A stretch of 64,000 nt of DNA, taken from Sporolactobacillus shoreicorticis. Lineage in GTDB: Bacteria > Bacillota > Bacilli > Bacillales > Sporolactobacillaceae. The stretch lies in NCBI RefSeq assembly GCF_024125445.1, contig NZ_JAMXWM010000006.1, positions 1 to 64,000 of the forward strand, in the 5' to 3' direction. A program made the position numbers and the translations under genes. The notes beneath the pieces were generated by a model. It was not told where the DNA came from and made no database searches. It saw only the letters and a program-made list of their open reading frames with translations. Shown here one piece after another: positions 17,296 through 25,751 of this stretch; the stretch's first letter is position 1; each line of letters begins with the position of its first letter.

Positions 17296-18324
17296 TTGAA
17301 AAAGCTGTATTTGTTTGCTGTCTTTATTTTAGCTGCTGCACTGACATTATCCGGCTGTCAACCACACGCTGGCACTGGAGATGGAAAAAACGGTTCGAAA
17401 GCATCAAAAAAAATAATTATTGCCGAACCGGTGCATTTAATTGCTTATCTGCCGCTCTATGTTGCGATTGACAAAGGTTTCTTTAAGGATGAAGGACTGG
17501 ATGTGGAAGTGACAACGGCCACAGGAGGTGCCCATGTAACCTCGCTTGTCAGTGGTGATGTATGGGGGAATATTGGCGGGCCCGAATCCAATCAGATGGC
17601 GAATAAGGGGAGTAAAGATCCTATTGTTTCAGTAGTCAATGTAGTAAACCGGGCCAACGTTTATCTAATGGCCAACAAGAAATACAAACTTAAAGATGAC
17701 AGTGATGCCGGTCTTAAATCGTTCATGAAGGGAAAGACAATTGCGGCAGGAAGATATGGCGGGAGTCCGAACCTGCTTACAAGATGGCTGCTCATGAAGG
17801 TGGGTCTTGATTCAAAGAAAGATGTGAAATTAGAAGAACCAGCCGATGCTTCAGCAGTTGTGTCACTCGTTGCTCAGGGAAAAGCGGACCTGGCTAACGG
17901 TGCGGAACCACAAATTAATGAAGGGATCAAGAAAGGGGCATGGAGCGAACCCTTTTACGGATTCCCGAGTTTGGGAGACTATGCCTATTCGGTCATCAGC
18001 GTCAAAAAGTCGGCCATAAAAAACGAACCGAAGACGGTGCAAAAATTTGTTACAGCAATGCTCAAAGGATTAAAGGTTGTCAATGAGGATAAGGATGAGG
18101 CGTTTAAGATTTTGAAAAAGGAATTTCCGACAGCATCTAACGACAGTTTAAAAGCGTCTATGGATCGTGCCTACAAGGACAGTCTCTGGAGTAAAGACGG
18201 TATTATTTCAAAAGATGCGGTTGCAAAGCCAATGGAAGTCGTCAAAAAAACAGGAATTTACACCAAAGGTTATGACTACAACAAACTCGTCAACATGTCT
18301 TTTGTTGAGGAAGCGTCAAAATAA
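17296..18324 (+). CDS. NitT/TauT-type substrate-binding lipoprotein, module 2
   Basis: About 342 residues. I place the start at TTG 17296 because GGAGGGG (17284-17290) precedes it by five bases; an in-frame TTG at 17281 would put that ribosome site inside the gene. The signal ends ALTLSGC, so the lipidated Cys is about residue 21, followed by a Gly/Lys/Ser linker. The mature part opens PVHLIAYLPLYVAIDKGFF and has GKTIAAGRYGGSPNLLTRW. The amidohydrolase follows 29 bases downstream, in the same transcript by spacing. Confidence 0.88.
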   Translation: MKKLYLFAVFILAAALTLSGCQPHAGTGDGKNGSKASKKIIIAEPVHLIAYLPLYVAIDKGFFKDEGLDVEVTTATGGAHVTSLVSGDVWGNIGGPESNQMANKGSKDPIVSVVNVVNRANVYLMANKKYKLKDDSDAGLKSFMKGKTIAAGRYGGSPNLLTRWLLMKVGLDSKKDVKLEEPADASAVVSLVAQGKADLANGAEPQINEGIKKGAWSEPFYGFPSLGDYAYSVISVKKSAIKNEPKTVQKFVTAMLKGLKVVNEDKDEAFKILKKEFPTASNDSLKASMDRAYKDSLWSKDGIISKDAVAKPMEVVKKTGIYTKGYDYNKLVNMSFVEEASK

Positions 18325-18353
18325 TTTGTGACAGCCTGAAAGGAAGTCGTTTC

Positions 18354-18995
18354 ATGAATTTAGAGGACAGTGTCAATCCTAAGGATACCGCTTTTTTAAT
18401 TATTGATATGCAAAATGATTACTGCCACAAAGAAGGAAGCATGGCCAAGCAGGGATTAGATGTTGCATCCATAGCAGATATGCTGCCCAGCTTATCCGAT
18501 ACTATTGAAAAAGCACGTTCCCATCAAGTGCCAATCATCTTTATCAGGACCATACATGAGAAAAGTACAGATTCAAAGACATGGATGAATCGAATGAAGG
18601 GTGTCGGGCAGCATAATTTATGCAGAAAGGGGACATGGGGCAGCGAATTTTTCAAATTGAGTCCTATGGATGAGGATACGATTATTACGAAACACCGATA
18701 CAGTGCGTTTATTAACACAAAGCTGGATTCAGTGCTGCATACGCTTGAAATTAAAAATTTGCTTGTTGCGGGTGTGAGCACGAATGTCTGCGTTGAATCA
18801 ACAGCCCGGGACGGTTTTATGCTTGATTACAATATTGTATTTCTTTCTGATTGCACCGCTGCATTTTCTGAGGAAGCGCATCAATCGGCGCTTGCTAATA
18901 TCAGCCAATTTTTTGGGACGGTTGCTCGATCGGGTCAGGTACTTGATTGCTGGGAGAGCATTAAGATTAATGATATTAGTATAGCATCTAAATAA
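18354..18995 (+). CDS. Isochorismatase-family amidohydrolase, RutB-like
   Basis: A 213-residue cysteine hydrolase. The triad is visible: Asp in FLIIDMQNDYC, Lys in TKHRYSAF and Cys in GVSTNVCVESTARDGFML, with the usual cis-peptide before it. The stretch TNVCVESTARDG is most like RutB (ureidoacrylate amidohydrolase) and N-carbamoylsarcosine amidase-type enzymes, which split C-N bonds of amide, carbamoyl or ureido compounds. It follows module 2 in one operon and precedes the GntR regulator, so it probably hydrolyses what the transporter brings in. Which compound cannot be told; nicotinamide and biuret are alternatives. Confidence 0.85.
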   Translation: MNLEDSVNPKDTAFLIIDMQNDYCHKEGSMAKQGLDVASIADMLPSLSDTIEKARSHQVPIIFIRTIHEKSTDSKTWMNRMKGVGQHNLCRKGTWGSEFFKLSPMDEDTIITKHRYSAFINTKLDSVLHTLEIKNLLVAGVSTNVCVESTARDGFMLDYNIVFLSDCTAAFSEEAHQSALANISQFFGTVARSGQVLDCWESIKINDISIASK

Positions 18996-19008
18996 TAGAT
19001 GAGTATGA

Positions 19009-19049
19009 AACAGCAGGCTGCCGAACAGCTGCCCGCTGTTTTCTTTTTC
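19009..19049 (+). terminator. Terminator after the amidohydrolase gene
   Basis: AACAGC (19009-19014) pairs with GCTGTT (19035-19040), with further pairing inside (GCTG with CAGC), and is followed by TTCTTTTT. Confidence 0.65.
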
Positions 19050-19067
19050 AGTTTACGTATATGATTA

Positions 19068-19077
19068 TGGTATACCA
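19068..19077 (+). promoter_or_regulatory. Operator palindrome TGGTATACCA before the GntR gene
   Basis: A perfect 10-bp palindrome ends 18 bases before the ATG of the regulator. The same core recurs at 21217-21226 in front of the convergent permease gene. Short palindromes of this kind with a central TATA are typical operators for FadR/FCD regulators, so autoregulation is likely. Confidence 0.65.
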
Positions 19078-19095
19078 GTGAAGAGGGGATCCCAT

Positions 19096-19767
19096 ATGAA
19101 GCCTTGGAATGCTGATGAAATTATGCCCATGCGCGAGCACGTGTACAGATATTTAAAAGATATGATTCTGGAAGGCAAATATCATGCAGGCGACCGCCTT
19201 GTCGAACGGGAACTTGCAGCAAAAATGGCAATAAGCAGAACGCCGGTTCGCGAAGCGCTTTTTCGATTGGAAGCTCAGGGACTTGTTAAAACGCTCCCAA
19301 GAAAAGGCGTTGTTGTTGAGCCCATTTCCAAAGAAAAGATTATTGAGATTTTTGATATATTGGAAATGCTTGAAGGATTAGCTGCCAGACGTGCCGCGGA
19401 ACGGATTGACGAAGAAACTCGAAAAGAGTGCAGGCAATGGAGCAAGAAAATTGAAAAATTCATTCAAGCAGGTAATCAGGAGGATGCTAACGCGTTCCAT
19501 CTTTCTGTATGCCATTTTTTTTACAGCACTGCAAAAAGTCCTAAACTCAACGCAATTTTGGTTGATTTAACGGAGTACATTCAAGCCTTCGCCCGTGTGA
19601 CTTACGAAAAAGGCGGAAGATTGGCAGAAGCGATGAATGAGCATCGTTTGATTCTAAACACCATTAGCAAAGGGGATGCCCAGGCCGCAAGGAAGCTATC
19701 CATGCAGCATATTCAAAACTCAAGAGCAGCATACTTACAAAATATGTCCTTCAGAGGGCAGGAATAA
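19096..19767 (+). CDS. GntR-family transcriptional regulator with FCD domain
   Basis: About 223 residues. Residues 10-75 are a winged helix with the GntR signature RLVERELAAKMAISRTPVRE and wing LPRKGVVVEPIS. Residues 80-215 are an all-helical FCD ligand domain with metal-type histidines in FHLSVCHFFY, NEHRLIL and MQHIQ. The ATG at 19096 follows AGAGGGGAT; an in-frame GTG at 19078 lies too close to the operator to be the start. It probably senses a small acid or a breakdown product of the imported compound and controls itself and the permease. Confidence 0.85.
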   Translation: MKPWNADEIMPMREHVYRYLKDMILEGKYHAGDRLVERELAAKMAISRTPVREALFRLEAQGLVKTLPRKGVVVEPISKEKIIEIFDILEMLEGLAARRAAERIDEETRKECRQWSKKIEKFIQAGNQEDANAFHLSVCHFFYSTAKSPKLNAILVDLTEYIQAFARVTYEKGGRLAEAMNEHRLILNTISKGDAQAARKLSMQHIQNSRAAYLQNMSFRGQE

Positions 19768-19778
19768 ATTCTGTGTAT

Positions 19779-21173
19779 TTAAAGTAAAGAATATAGAAGT
19801 TGAGTGAATAGCGTAAGAAAGATTAAATAAAGGCACGTGAAATTAAAATTCCAATTGGACAGAGTAAACGGTTTTTCGTCGATCAGTGAAGACATCATGC
19901 CAAGCGTTGCGTTATATGGCCCCATTAAAAAGGCCGGAATGGCCCCACCAAGCATGGCGATAGTGACAACAATTGGCGATTGCTGTAGCACTTGGGTCTG
20001 GAGGGAATCAGCAATGAGTGCTAATCCAACGGCAGGATGCAGGCCGATGAATGCAAGTGCGAAAGGGATCAATGGCAAAAAGACCAGAAACAAACGAATA
20101 CCCGTAAATTGAATTAAATCCTCGACCCAATACGTCACGAGAATATCACTATGAGATACATGTAAAGCAGTAATAAAAAAACCGGCGGTGAGAAAGATAA
20201 AGAACTGATTTTGCATTCTGGGAATATAGCGGGTAAAGTGATTCCTGACTCCGGATAAGAAGGGATGAGCCTGTCCGATGAGAAGGCACCATAAATAAGC
20301 GAATGGAATCACAATTAAGCTGACAAGAAAAAGGAAACTGACTGCAACGAAATGATCCAATACAACAATGAGAACATTTAAACTAATAATTGCACCGGCG
20401 ATATGAAAAAATTTGCTGAAGCGATAGCTTTTTGGGGCCGACGGTTCTTGAAGTGCAGCCGCTGTTTCTTTTTGTGGTTTTCTGCCGTGACGTTTCCATG
20501 AAATGGAACGAAATAAGTGATTGCCTGTAGCCCAGTCTAACAATAATCCGCAGATACTTAAAAAAATCAGGTAAGGGAGAATTTTTACATAAGCAGTTCC
20601 GGTCAAGTACAGGACAGTGCCGACGATGGGCGTTATTGGGCTCCATAAAAGAGGCATCGCATAACCGTGGGTAATTGCACGGCTTAAATAGCGTTTCTGA
20701 TTTTCAACCTGAAAATTAGTTAGAGAATCGGAAATGGAATAATAGGTCATAGGAAGTGCAGCCAGATTCATGAATGAACTAAAGAAATACGAAACGAAAG
20801 AAGTAAGTGCGTAAAGCTGTCCCGTACCTTTTACTTTGCTGTTGATAAATCCGCTGACTTCCTTAGCGTAGTTTCCATACCGAATCGGAAGAGAAAGTAT
20901 GGGAATGATCGCGAATAACGTAACCATTTGAATCATTTCACCAAAAGATGTAATAAATCCTGCAATACCCGACTTACTAACAGTTAGCATCAGGATTCCA
21001 GCCGATAGAAAAAGAGTGCCGAAAAATAATGCCAGACCTCTCACATGACGAAAGCTGATGAAGACAGCAAGCATACATAAAAAGGAGACGAGGTGCTGCA
21101 AATAAATGATGTGCGGTAGCAAGGTTGAGAGAAAATAACTAGCTATTGTAATGAGATAAATGTTGCGAATCAA
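19779..21173 (-). CDS. Multi-spanning permease of the ion-transporter type
   Basis: About 464 residues with 11-12 hydrophobic segments and no soluble domain, for example LVSFLCMLAVFISFRHVRG and IVTIAMLGGAIPAFLMGPYN. The Pro- and Gly-rich re-entrant motifs (MPLLWSPITPIVGTVL; FIGLHPAVGLALIADSL) recall the IT superfamily of anion permeases. The open frame extends to an ATG at 21263, but that stretch contains the operator at 21215-21228. A TTG at 21173 has GCGGGG seven bases before it, so I start there. It converges on the GntR gene with 11 bases between stops. It likely carries the same ligand or a product out of or into the cell. Confidence 0.75.
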   Translation of the reverse strand: MIRNIYLITIASYFLSTLLPHIIYLQHLVSFLCMLAVFISFRHVRGLALFFGTLFLSAGILMLTVSKSGIAGFITSFGEMIQMVTLFAIIPILSLPIRYGNYAKEVSGFINSKVKGTGQLYALTSFVSYFFSSFMNLAALPMTYYSISDSLTNFQVENQKRYLSRAITHGYAMPLLWSPITPIVGTVLYLTGTAYVKILPYLIFLSICGLLLDWATGNHLFRSISWKRHGRKPQKETAAALQEPSAPKSYRFSKFFHIAGAIISLNVLIVVLDHFVAVSFLFLVSLIVIPFAYLWCLLIGQAHPFLSGVRNHFTRYIPRMQNQFFIFLTAGFFITALHVSHSDILVTYWVEDLIQFTGIRLFLVFLPLIPFALAFIGLHPAVGLALIADSLQTQVLQQSPIVVTIAMLGGAIPAFLMGPYNATLGMMSSLIDEKPFTLSNWNFNFTCLYLIFLTLFTQLLYSLL

Positions 21174-21214
21174 TCGAATTCCCCGCTCTCTGTAGAATAA
21201 TTTAATTATAAACT

Positions 21215-21228
21215 TTTGGTATACCAAA
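21215..21228 (-). promoter_or_regulatory. Operator palindrome TTTGGTATACCAAA before the permease
   Basis: A perfect 14-bp palindrome sits 41 bases upstream of the TTG start at 21173. Its core is identical to the site before the GntR gene. Its position in the leader argues for repression of the permease by that regulator. Confidence 0.7.
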
Positions 21229-21650
21229 TACCATATACTTTTGTTTTTTAATAGACAAAGCATTCATTGGTAAAGTTAAAAAAAGTATGATTATCGTTAA
21301 ATGCGTGTTGTTCATTCATTTGATTACTGAGGAATGTCTGTAATCTTCTTAACTTGCACAACCTTGAAAAAAATACTACTGTGATAAGAAAAGAATGGGC
21401 ATAGAATTGCGGCGCAGCAGTCTTTTTAATGTGATTTCGGAGCTTTTATTCGTCCAATGTACTTTTGCATGTTGATCATGATAAGCGAGCATAATCGAAG
21501 CAGCCGTTTTCTTTGAGCAGGAAGCAGTGACACGCGGGTCAAACCAACAATGTGAATGAATCGAAATTTGCCCGATCAGTCATCAAGGTCTGCTATGATT
21601 AATTAAGAATCTGCCTAGAAATATCGGAACGACAGAAGGGTTTGATTGGC

Positions 21651-22616
21651 GTGACGTGGAGGTTATTATTTGCTGTTGCTGCAGCCCTGCTTGCAGTGGC
21701 AAAGAAAAGAAATGCAATACTTTGGTTTATTGCGGGATTCATGTTTACGTGGTTCGCTCTGATCATCATTCTGATCCTGCCCGGCGGCAGCGGAAGACGT
21801 ATTTTTGTCGGAGGAGAGCACGGAAGAGCGCGCGAAACTCGCTGGCGCAGAAGGGTATCGCGCTCGTGTCCGTATTGCGGCAGTCATGTTACGTTTGACG
21901 ATATTCCTGGGAACTGGACATGTCCTAATTGCGGGCAGACCTTTACATATAGTTCGGACGGTCACGTTTTTGCATCAAATAAAGACGAACTGATGCCGCA
22001 AATGGAACTGATGGTCAAATTATTTGCTAAAATGGCGAAGAAAGACGGAGTTGTTTCTGAAAACGAAGTGCGTCAAGTCGATCAGATTGTCCGAGAAGCG
22101 TTTCGACCAACGAAGGAGCAGCTTCGGAAAATCATGACACTTTTTAACGGAGCCCGTTACTCAGATGAACCCTTTGAGACGATCGCTCATGACTTGTATG
22201 CATCGGTTCGCGGTCGGGGTGATGTACTCACCGATACGATCATCGCTCTGCTGGCCATTGCTGCCTCAGACGGCGCGTTGCGCACAGAGGAAGAAGCAAT
22301 GATTCGATCAGCGGCATCGATCTTCGGTCTTGCCGATCAATACGAATCGATCAAAGCACAATTTTTTGGACGGCAATCTTACTCATCAGAGGAGGGCTCA
22401 AGCAAAATCGGACTCGAGGCCTGTTATCGGCTGCTCGGATGTACACCGAATGATTCAGATCAATTGATAAAGAAAAAGTATCGGGAACTGATTAAAGAAA
22501 ATCATCCGGATCGATTGATGAGCCGTGGAGCTTCTGAAGCCACTATTAAAGAAGCGAACAGCAAGGTAACGAGGATTAAGCACGCGTACGAACAGATTAT
22601 GGCGGCACGATCATAA
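21651..22616 (+). CDS. Zinc-ribbon, TerB-like and J-domain membrane protein
   Basis: About 321 residues, DjlA-like in layout. Two hydrophobic segments span residues 1-45. A zinc ribbon follows (CPYCGSHVTFDDIPGNWTCP with a second CPNCG), then a TerB-like helical domain (MVKLFAKMAKKDGVVSENEV; IIALLAIAASDGALRTEEEA) and a C-terminal J domain with the HPD motif in KENHPDRLMS. The HPD loop would stimulate a DnaK-type ATPase at the membrane. AGAAGGG at 21634-21640 suits GTG 21651 (ten bases) better than TTG 21642 (one base). No operon partner. Confidence 0.8.
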   Translation: MTWRLLFAVAAALLAVAKKRNAILWFIAGFMFTWFALIIILILPGGSGRRIFVGGEHGRARETRWRRRVSRSCPYCGSHVTFDDIPGNWTCPNCGQTFTYSSDGHVFASNKDELMPQMELMVKLFAKMAKKDGVVSENEVRQVDQIVREAFRPTKEQLRKIMTLFNGARYSDEPFETIAHDLYASVRGRGDVLTDTIIALLAIAASDGALRTEEEAMIRSAASIFGLADQYESIKAQFFGRQSYSSEEGSSKIGLEACYRLLGCTPNDSDQLIKKKYRELIKENHPDRLMSRGASEATIKEANSKVTRIKHAYEQIMAARS

Positions 22617-22673
22617 CAGGAAATGAGAAGATGGTTTAGCAGATCCGGATCAAGTATGTGAACAAATGGGCAG

Positions 22674-22807
22674 TAAAATTCAATATCGGAACAAATAAAC
22701 GGGCGTGCATCCACCGGGAATGCGCCGGATGATAAGAAGGTGTATGTCACGATGCATGCTGCCTTAGACCGCAATTTGACTTTTGCCGGGACGATAGACA
22801 TTCATTA
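22674..22807 (+). pseudogene. Short relic of an unknown gene
   Basis: An open stretch without a start codon reads NGRASTGNAPDDKKVYVTM and ends TFAGTIDIH at TAA 22805-22807. It looks like the last 40 or so residues of a lost gene. Family unknown. Confidence 0.3.
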
Positions 22808-22879
22808 ATTGTGTGTGCTCCAAGCCGAATCTTTGGAGTGGGTCAAAAAATGAATCATTAAAAGCTGGAGGTGCTTTGC

Positions 22880-23536
22880 ATGAACGAAAGTCAAACGTGG
22901 ATGAAGCAAGATGAGCCGCTCGTTTCTATGGCATATTGTTCATCAAAAATTAACATCTATCCTTCTTATTTCTTACAAAAAATGCCTGGGGCATCACAGG
23001 ACTTGTTTCTCCGTCAAGGCGTGGCAGAAAAAATCATTGCACTTGCCGATCGGCTTCCTGAGGGTATTTCTTTCGTACTCATTGACGGCTGGCGTTCGAT
23101 CGAGACACAGAAATTTATCTATGACCGCACCGTCACCCAGTTTCGTGAGGCCGGTCATTCTGAGGAACAAATAAAAAAAGAAATGCCCGGGTTTGTCGCT
23201 TATCCGTCAACCGATCCGCATAATCCCGCCCCGCATAATACAGGTGCAGCCATCGACCTGACATTGGCGAATGATAAAGGCTGGCTGGAGATGGGAACGG
23301 GTTTTGATGATTTTACCAATGAGGCTTATCTCGATTTTTATGAGGGAAAGGATCATTTGTCTGATCGGCAGAAGGTTGCACGTGAGAATCGGCGTATGCT
23401 AAAGAAAATGATGGTGGACAACGGATTTGTCGCAAATCTGTCGGAATGGTGGCATTATTCCTATGGTGAGCGCTCATGGGCGCGCGAGCATCAAACGGAT
23501 CAGCTTTACGGAGGAACGCAACCCGTTTTTGGTTGA
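22880..23536 (+). CDS. D-alanyl-D-alanine dipeptidase, VanX/DdpX family
   Basis: A 218-residue zinc dipeptidase that splits D-Ala-D-Ala. The motifs are complete: DGWRSIETQ, the S-x-H-x-x-G-type zinc segment HNTGAAIDLTL, MGTGFDDF, and EWWHYSYG with the catalytic Glu and third zinc ligand. No signal peptide, so cytoplasmic. The ATG at 22880 has GGAGGTG six bases before it; an in-frame GTG at 22871 is part of that site. No VanA/VanH partners are nearby, so a role in cell-wall turnover is more likely than glycopeptide resistance. Confidence 0.9.
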   Translation: MNESQTWMKQDEPLVSMAYCSSKINIYPSYFLQKMPGASQDLFLRQGVAEKIIALADRLPEGISFVLIDGWRSIETQKFIYDRTVTQFREAGHSEEQIKKEMPGFVAYPSTDPHNPAPHNTGAAIDLTLANDKGWLEMGTGFDDFTNEAYLDFYEGKDHLSDRQKVARENRRMLKKMMVDNGFVANLSEWWHYSYGERSWAREHQTDQLYGGTQPVFG

Positions 23537-23778
23537 TCGTTTAACACAAATTTGATGTCCTTTTAAATTCTGAATAAATTACCTTTTCTCGGAATCCCAA
23601 ACCATCTCTTTGAGCCAACGGCTGATTTGCAGGTGGGGGACATGGTTTGCGTTATAAGAGAAAAGCAGCTGAAATGCTGGGATATCAATTGAAAAACCGG
23701 AGGAAAGCTATAATTTTTGTTTTGGGGAGTAAAGTATGGAGTTCGGTATGGTTTGATTGGAAAAGAGGAATGAAGTAT

Positions 23779-24147
23779 ATGGAAGAATTTATCAAACAAT
23801 ATTGGAATTGTATTGCATCGCAGGATGAAGAAGAATTAAAAAAATATTTTCATAGGCATGCTTGCATTCGATGGCATAATACAAACGAGCAGTTTAATGT
23901 CCCGGAGTTTTTGCGAGCTAACTGTGATTATCCTGGGAATTGGAACGGTGAGGTTGAACGAATAGAGCAGATTGGGTACACACACATTACTGTTACACAT
24001 GTTTGGTCAAATGAAATATCTTTTCATGTTACATCCTTTATAGTGATAAAGAATGGGAAAATAGAAGTTCTGGATGAATACTGGGGAGATGATGGAGTGG
24101 CTCCGCAGTGGAGGCAGGATAAGCATATTGGAAGACCAATAGTCTAA
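23779..24147 (+). CDS. SnoaL-like (NTF2-fold) protein
   Basis: A 122-residue protein from the ATG at 23779, after AGAGGAA. It has the NTF2/SnoaL layout: helix FIKQYWNCIASQDEEELKKY, a loop with HACIRWHNTNEQF, and beta strands ending HVTSFIVIKNGKIEVLDEYW with the typical D-E-Y-W-x-D-x-G close. These proteins often bind or isomerise small molecules; no substrate can be given. The frame extends upstream to 23647, but that part looks non-coding. It stands alone. Confidence 0.75.
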   Translation: MEEFIKQYWNCIASQDEEELKKYFHRHACIRWHNTNEQFNVPEFLRANCDYPGNWNGEVERIEQIGYTHITVTHVWSNEISFHVTSFIVIKNGKIEVLDEYWGDDGVAPQWRQDKHIGRPIV

Positions 24148-24365
24148 TATTCAAGTTGTTTTAACCGATTATTTAATATGTAATCATATCTTTGTGAAGC
24201 CAAAGTTTTACAGTGGAGCGGTATTAGATACTCAGCTTATCAAAGAATTGAACAGTAATAGTGTTAATATGCATTGCCTGTCGCGATGCAAATTATTGTT
24301 ATTGTAAGAACAGCAAAAGAACAAAACCTTGATTGATCATTTAACATATTTCGGAGGGAATCAAT

Positions 24366-24977
24366 ATGCTTCACCAACCATTACCCGTCACATTCTATCA
24401 GCAACCGACTCAGGATTTGGCAAAAGCGCTGCTCGGCTGCCTGCTTGTCAAAGAATCGCCGGAGGGGGCAGCTTCAGGATATATTGTTGAAACAGAGGCC
24501 TACATGGGCGCCGGTGATCGAGCGGCGCATAGCTTCGGGAACAGACGAACGAAGCGAACGGAAATTATGTTTGCATCTGCAGGACATGTTTATACTTTTA
24601 TGATGCACACGCATACGCTGGTCAATGTTGTAAGCGGTCCGCTGAACATTCCGGAAGCGATCCTGATCCGTGCCATAGAACCTTGTGATGGGCTGCAGCT
24701 TATTGCATCAAGACGGCACCGCGTGAAACAGGCGGTAAATCGAACCAATGGGCCAGGCAAGCTGACCGAGGCGCTGAATATTACCGGAGACGATTACGGA
24801 CGTCTGTTGACGGAAGCGCCGATCTATATTTCTGCGGGATTTGTTCCTGACAAAATTGAAAGCGGTCCGCGTGTCGGTATCGATAATACAGGTGATGCAC
24901 GTTTTTACCCCTTGCGTTATTGGATTTCCGGCAATCCCTATGTCTCCAAAACACGTAAGATGAAAAACGTTAGATAA
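24366..24977 (+). CDS. DNA-3-methyladenine glycosylase, MPG family
   Basis: A 203-residue base-excision enzyme that removes alkylated purines from DNA. Family motifs are present: LAKALLGCLLV, IVETEAYMGAGDRAAHSF with the catalytic Glu, GHVYTFMMHTHTLVNVV, EAILIRAIEP and RTNGPGKLTEAL. The last part, FYPLRYWISGNPYVSK, is also typical. Length equals that of the family. CGGAGGG precedes the ATG. No operon partner. Confidence 0.93.
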   Translation: MLHQPLPVTFYQQPTQDLAKALLGCLLVKESPEGAASGYIVETEAYMGAGDRAAHSFGNRRTKRTEIMFASAGHVYTFMMHTHTLVNVVSGPLNIPEAILIRAIEPCDGLQLIASRRHRVKQAVNRTNGPGKLTEALNITGDDYGRLLTEAPIYISAGFVPDKIESGPRVGIDNTGDARFYPLRYWISGNPYVSKTRKMKNVR

Positions 24978-25144
24978 TCTAACAACATGATAAGTAAAAA
25001 TGCTGATAGAGCGGGAAAATTTAATTGAAAGGGCTTTTACAGAAAATTTTAATTTAAAATGCAAATTAGGTATTTACAACTTTGATAAAGTCTGATATTA
25101 TCAGTGTCAACCACAAAAAGTCAGAAAAATAGGAAGTGAGATTA

Positions 25145-25213
25145 ATGACACAAGTTGTGAACAACATACGAGTGAAGGGCTTGATTCGAATTATTTTGCG
25201 ATTGCGCACATAA
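25145..25213 (+). CDS. 22-residue leader-peptide-like ORF
   Basis: An ATG at 25145 follows a good ribosome site (AGGAAGTGAG). It opens a 22-codon frame, MTQVVNNIRVKGLI then a tail rich in Ile, Leu and Arg (contains LRLRT). Two RNA hairpins follow at 25278-25340. The layout resembles a ribosome-stalling leader that controls a downstream gene, but the next open frame (25357-25515) has no ribosome site and runs into a repeat, so the target is missing or degraded. Confidence 0.4.
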   Translation: MTQVVNNIRVKGLIRIILRLRT

Positions 25214-25277
25214 AGACTGAAACAAAGACCATTTAATTAAAATGGAATTGTTTGAGTCTAGCTTATCATCGTCAAAA

Positions 25278-25340
25278 ATAGGCGCTCAAGCAATCGCGAA
25301 AAGCGCCTATCCGAGAAAAATCACGGATGGGTTTTTTTAT
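25278..25340 (+). terminator. Tandem hairpins, attenuator-like
   Basis: Hairpin 1 is ATAGGCGCT (25278-25286) with AGCGCCTAT (25302-25310), nine perfect pairs. Hairpin 2 is ATCCG (25309-25313) with CGGAT (25324-25328) followed by seven T. The two share bases 25309-25310, so forming one could weaken the other, as in attenuators. Confidence 0.5.
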
Positions 25341-25356
25341 TTGGTTTTTTCAATAA

Positions 25357-25515
25357 ATGAGTTGGGCCAAACGGATCGTAAAATGTCCTATCTATTTCCA
25401 ATTGGGGCCTTTTGTGGCGGAATATTTTGATTATTTAATCATAAGAGAGTTCGTTCGAAAAGGAGACAAAAAGAACCAAGGTCAGTCAGAACGCCGCGTC
25501 CTATGGCATGTCTGA
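25357..25515 (+). pseudogene. Possible 5' stub of a lost gene
   Basis: An open frame of 52 codons starts MSWAKRIVKCPIYFQLGPFV right after the attenuator-like T-run and continues EYFDYLIIREFVRKGDKK before entering the dispersed repeat and stopping at TGA 25513. The first 40 residues look protein-like. There is no ribosome site. It may be what is left of the gene once controlled by the leader at 25145. Confidence 0.3.
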
Positions 25516-25670
25516 CACTAGCCCATCCTAGGCGTCGAAGGTCAAGGAAACGCAGCTTTGAGCACCGGAGCGTACTTTCACAGGATGTGATGGCTTCAAC
25601 GTTGTGCATAGGACGAGCGCGTACTTAGTTGAAGTTCCCCTGTAATATGTGAGGAGCGGAGAAGCAAGTT
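25470..25670 (+). repeat. Dispersed intergenic repeat, copy 2
   Basis: Contains GAACGCCGCGTCCTATGGCA, CACTAGCCCATCCTAGGCGT, GAGCACCGGAGCGTACTTTC and CAGGATGTGATGGCTTCAAC. Its second half aligns with the element at 14.35-14.53 kb. The phrase GAGCACCGGAGCGTA is familiar to me from intergenic regions of Bacillaceae genomes. It separates the leader-like region from the PTS gene. Confidence 0.5.
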
Positions 25671-25751
25671 GACACAGAGATTGGCCGGTGATTTTTCCCG
25701 GACTTTTCGAACACCGTTTAAGAGAAAAAATTATTAAGGAGCGAAAAAAGG

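Noticed and set aside
22880-23536. Vancomycin-resistance role for the VanX-type gene
   Set aside because: No ligase or lactate dehydrogenase partner (VanA/VanH) or VanRS pair is nearby; stand-alone dipeptidases are common.
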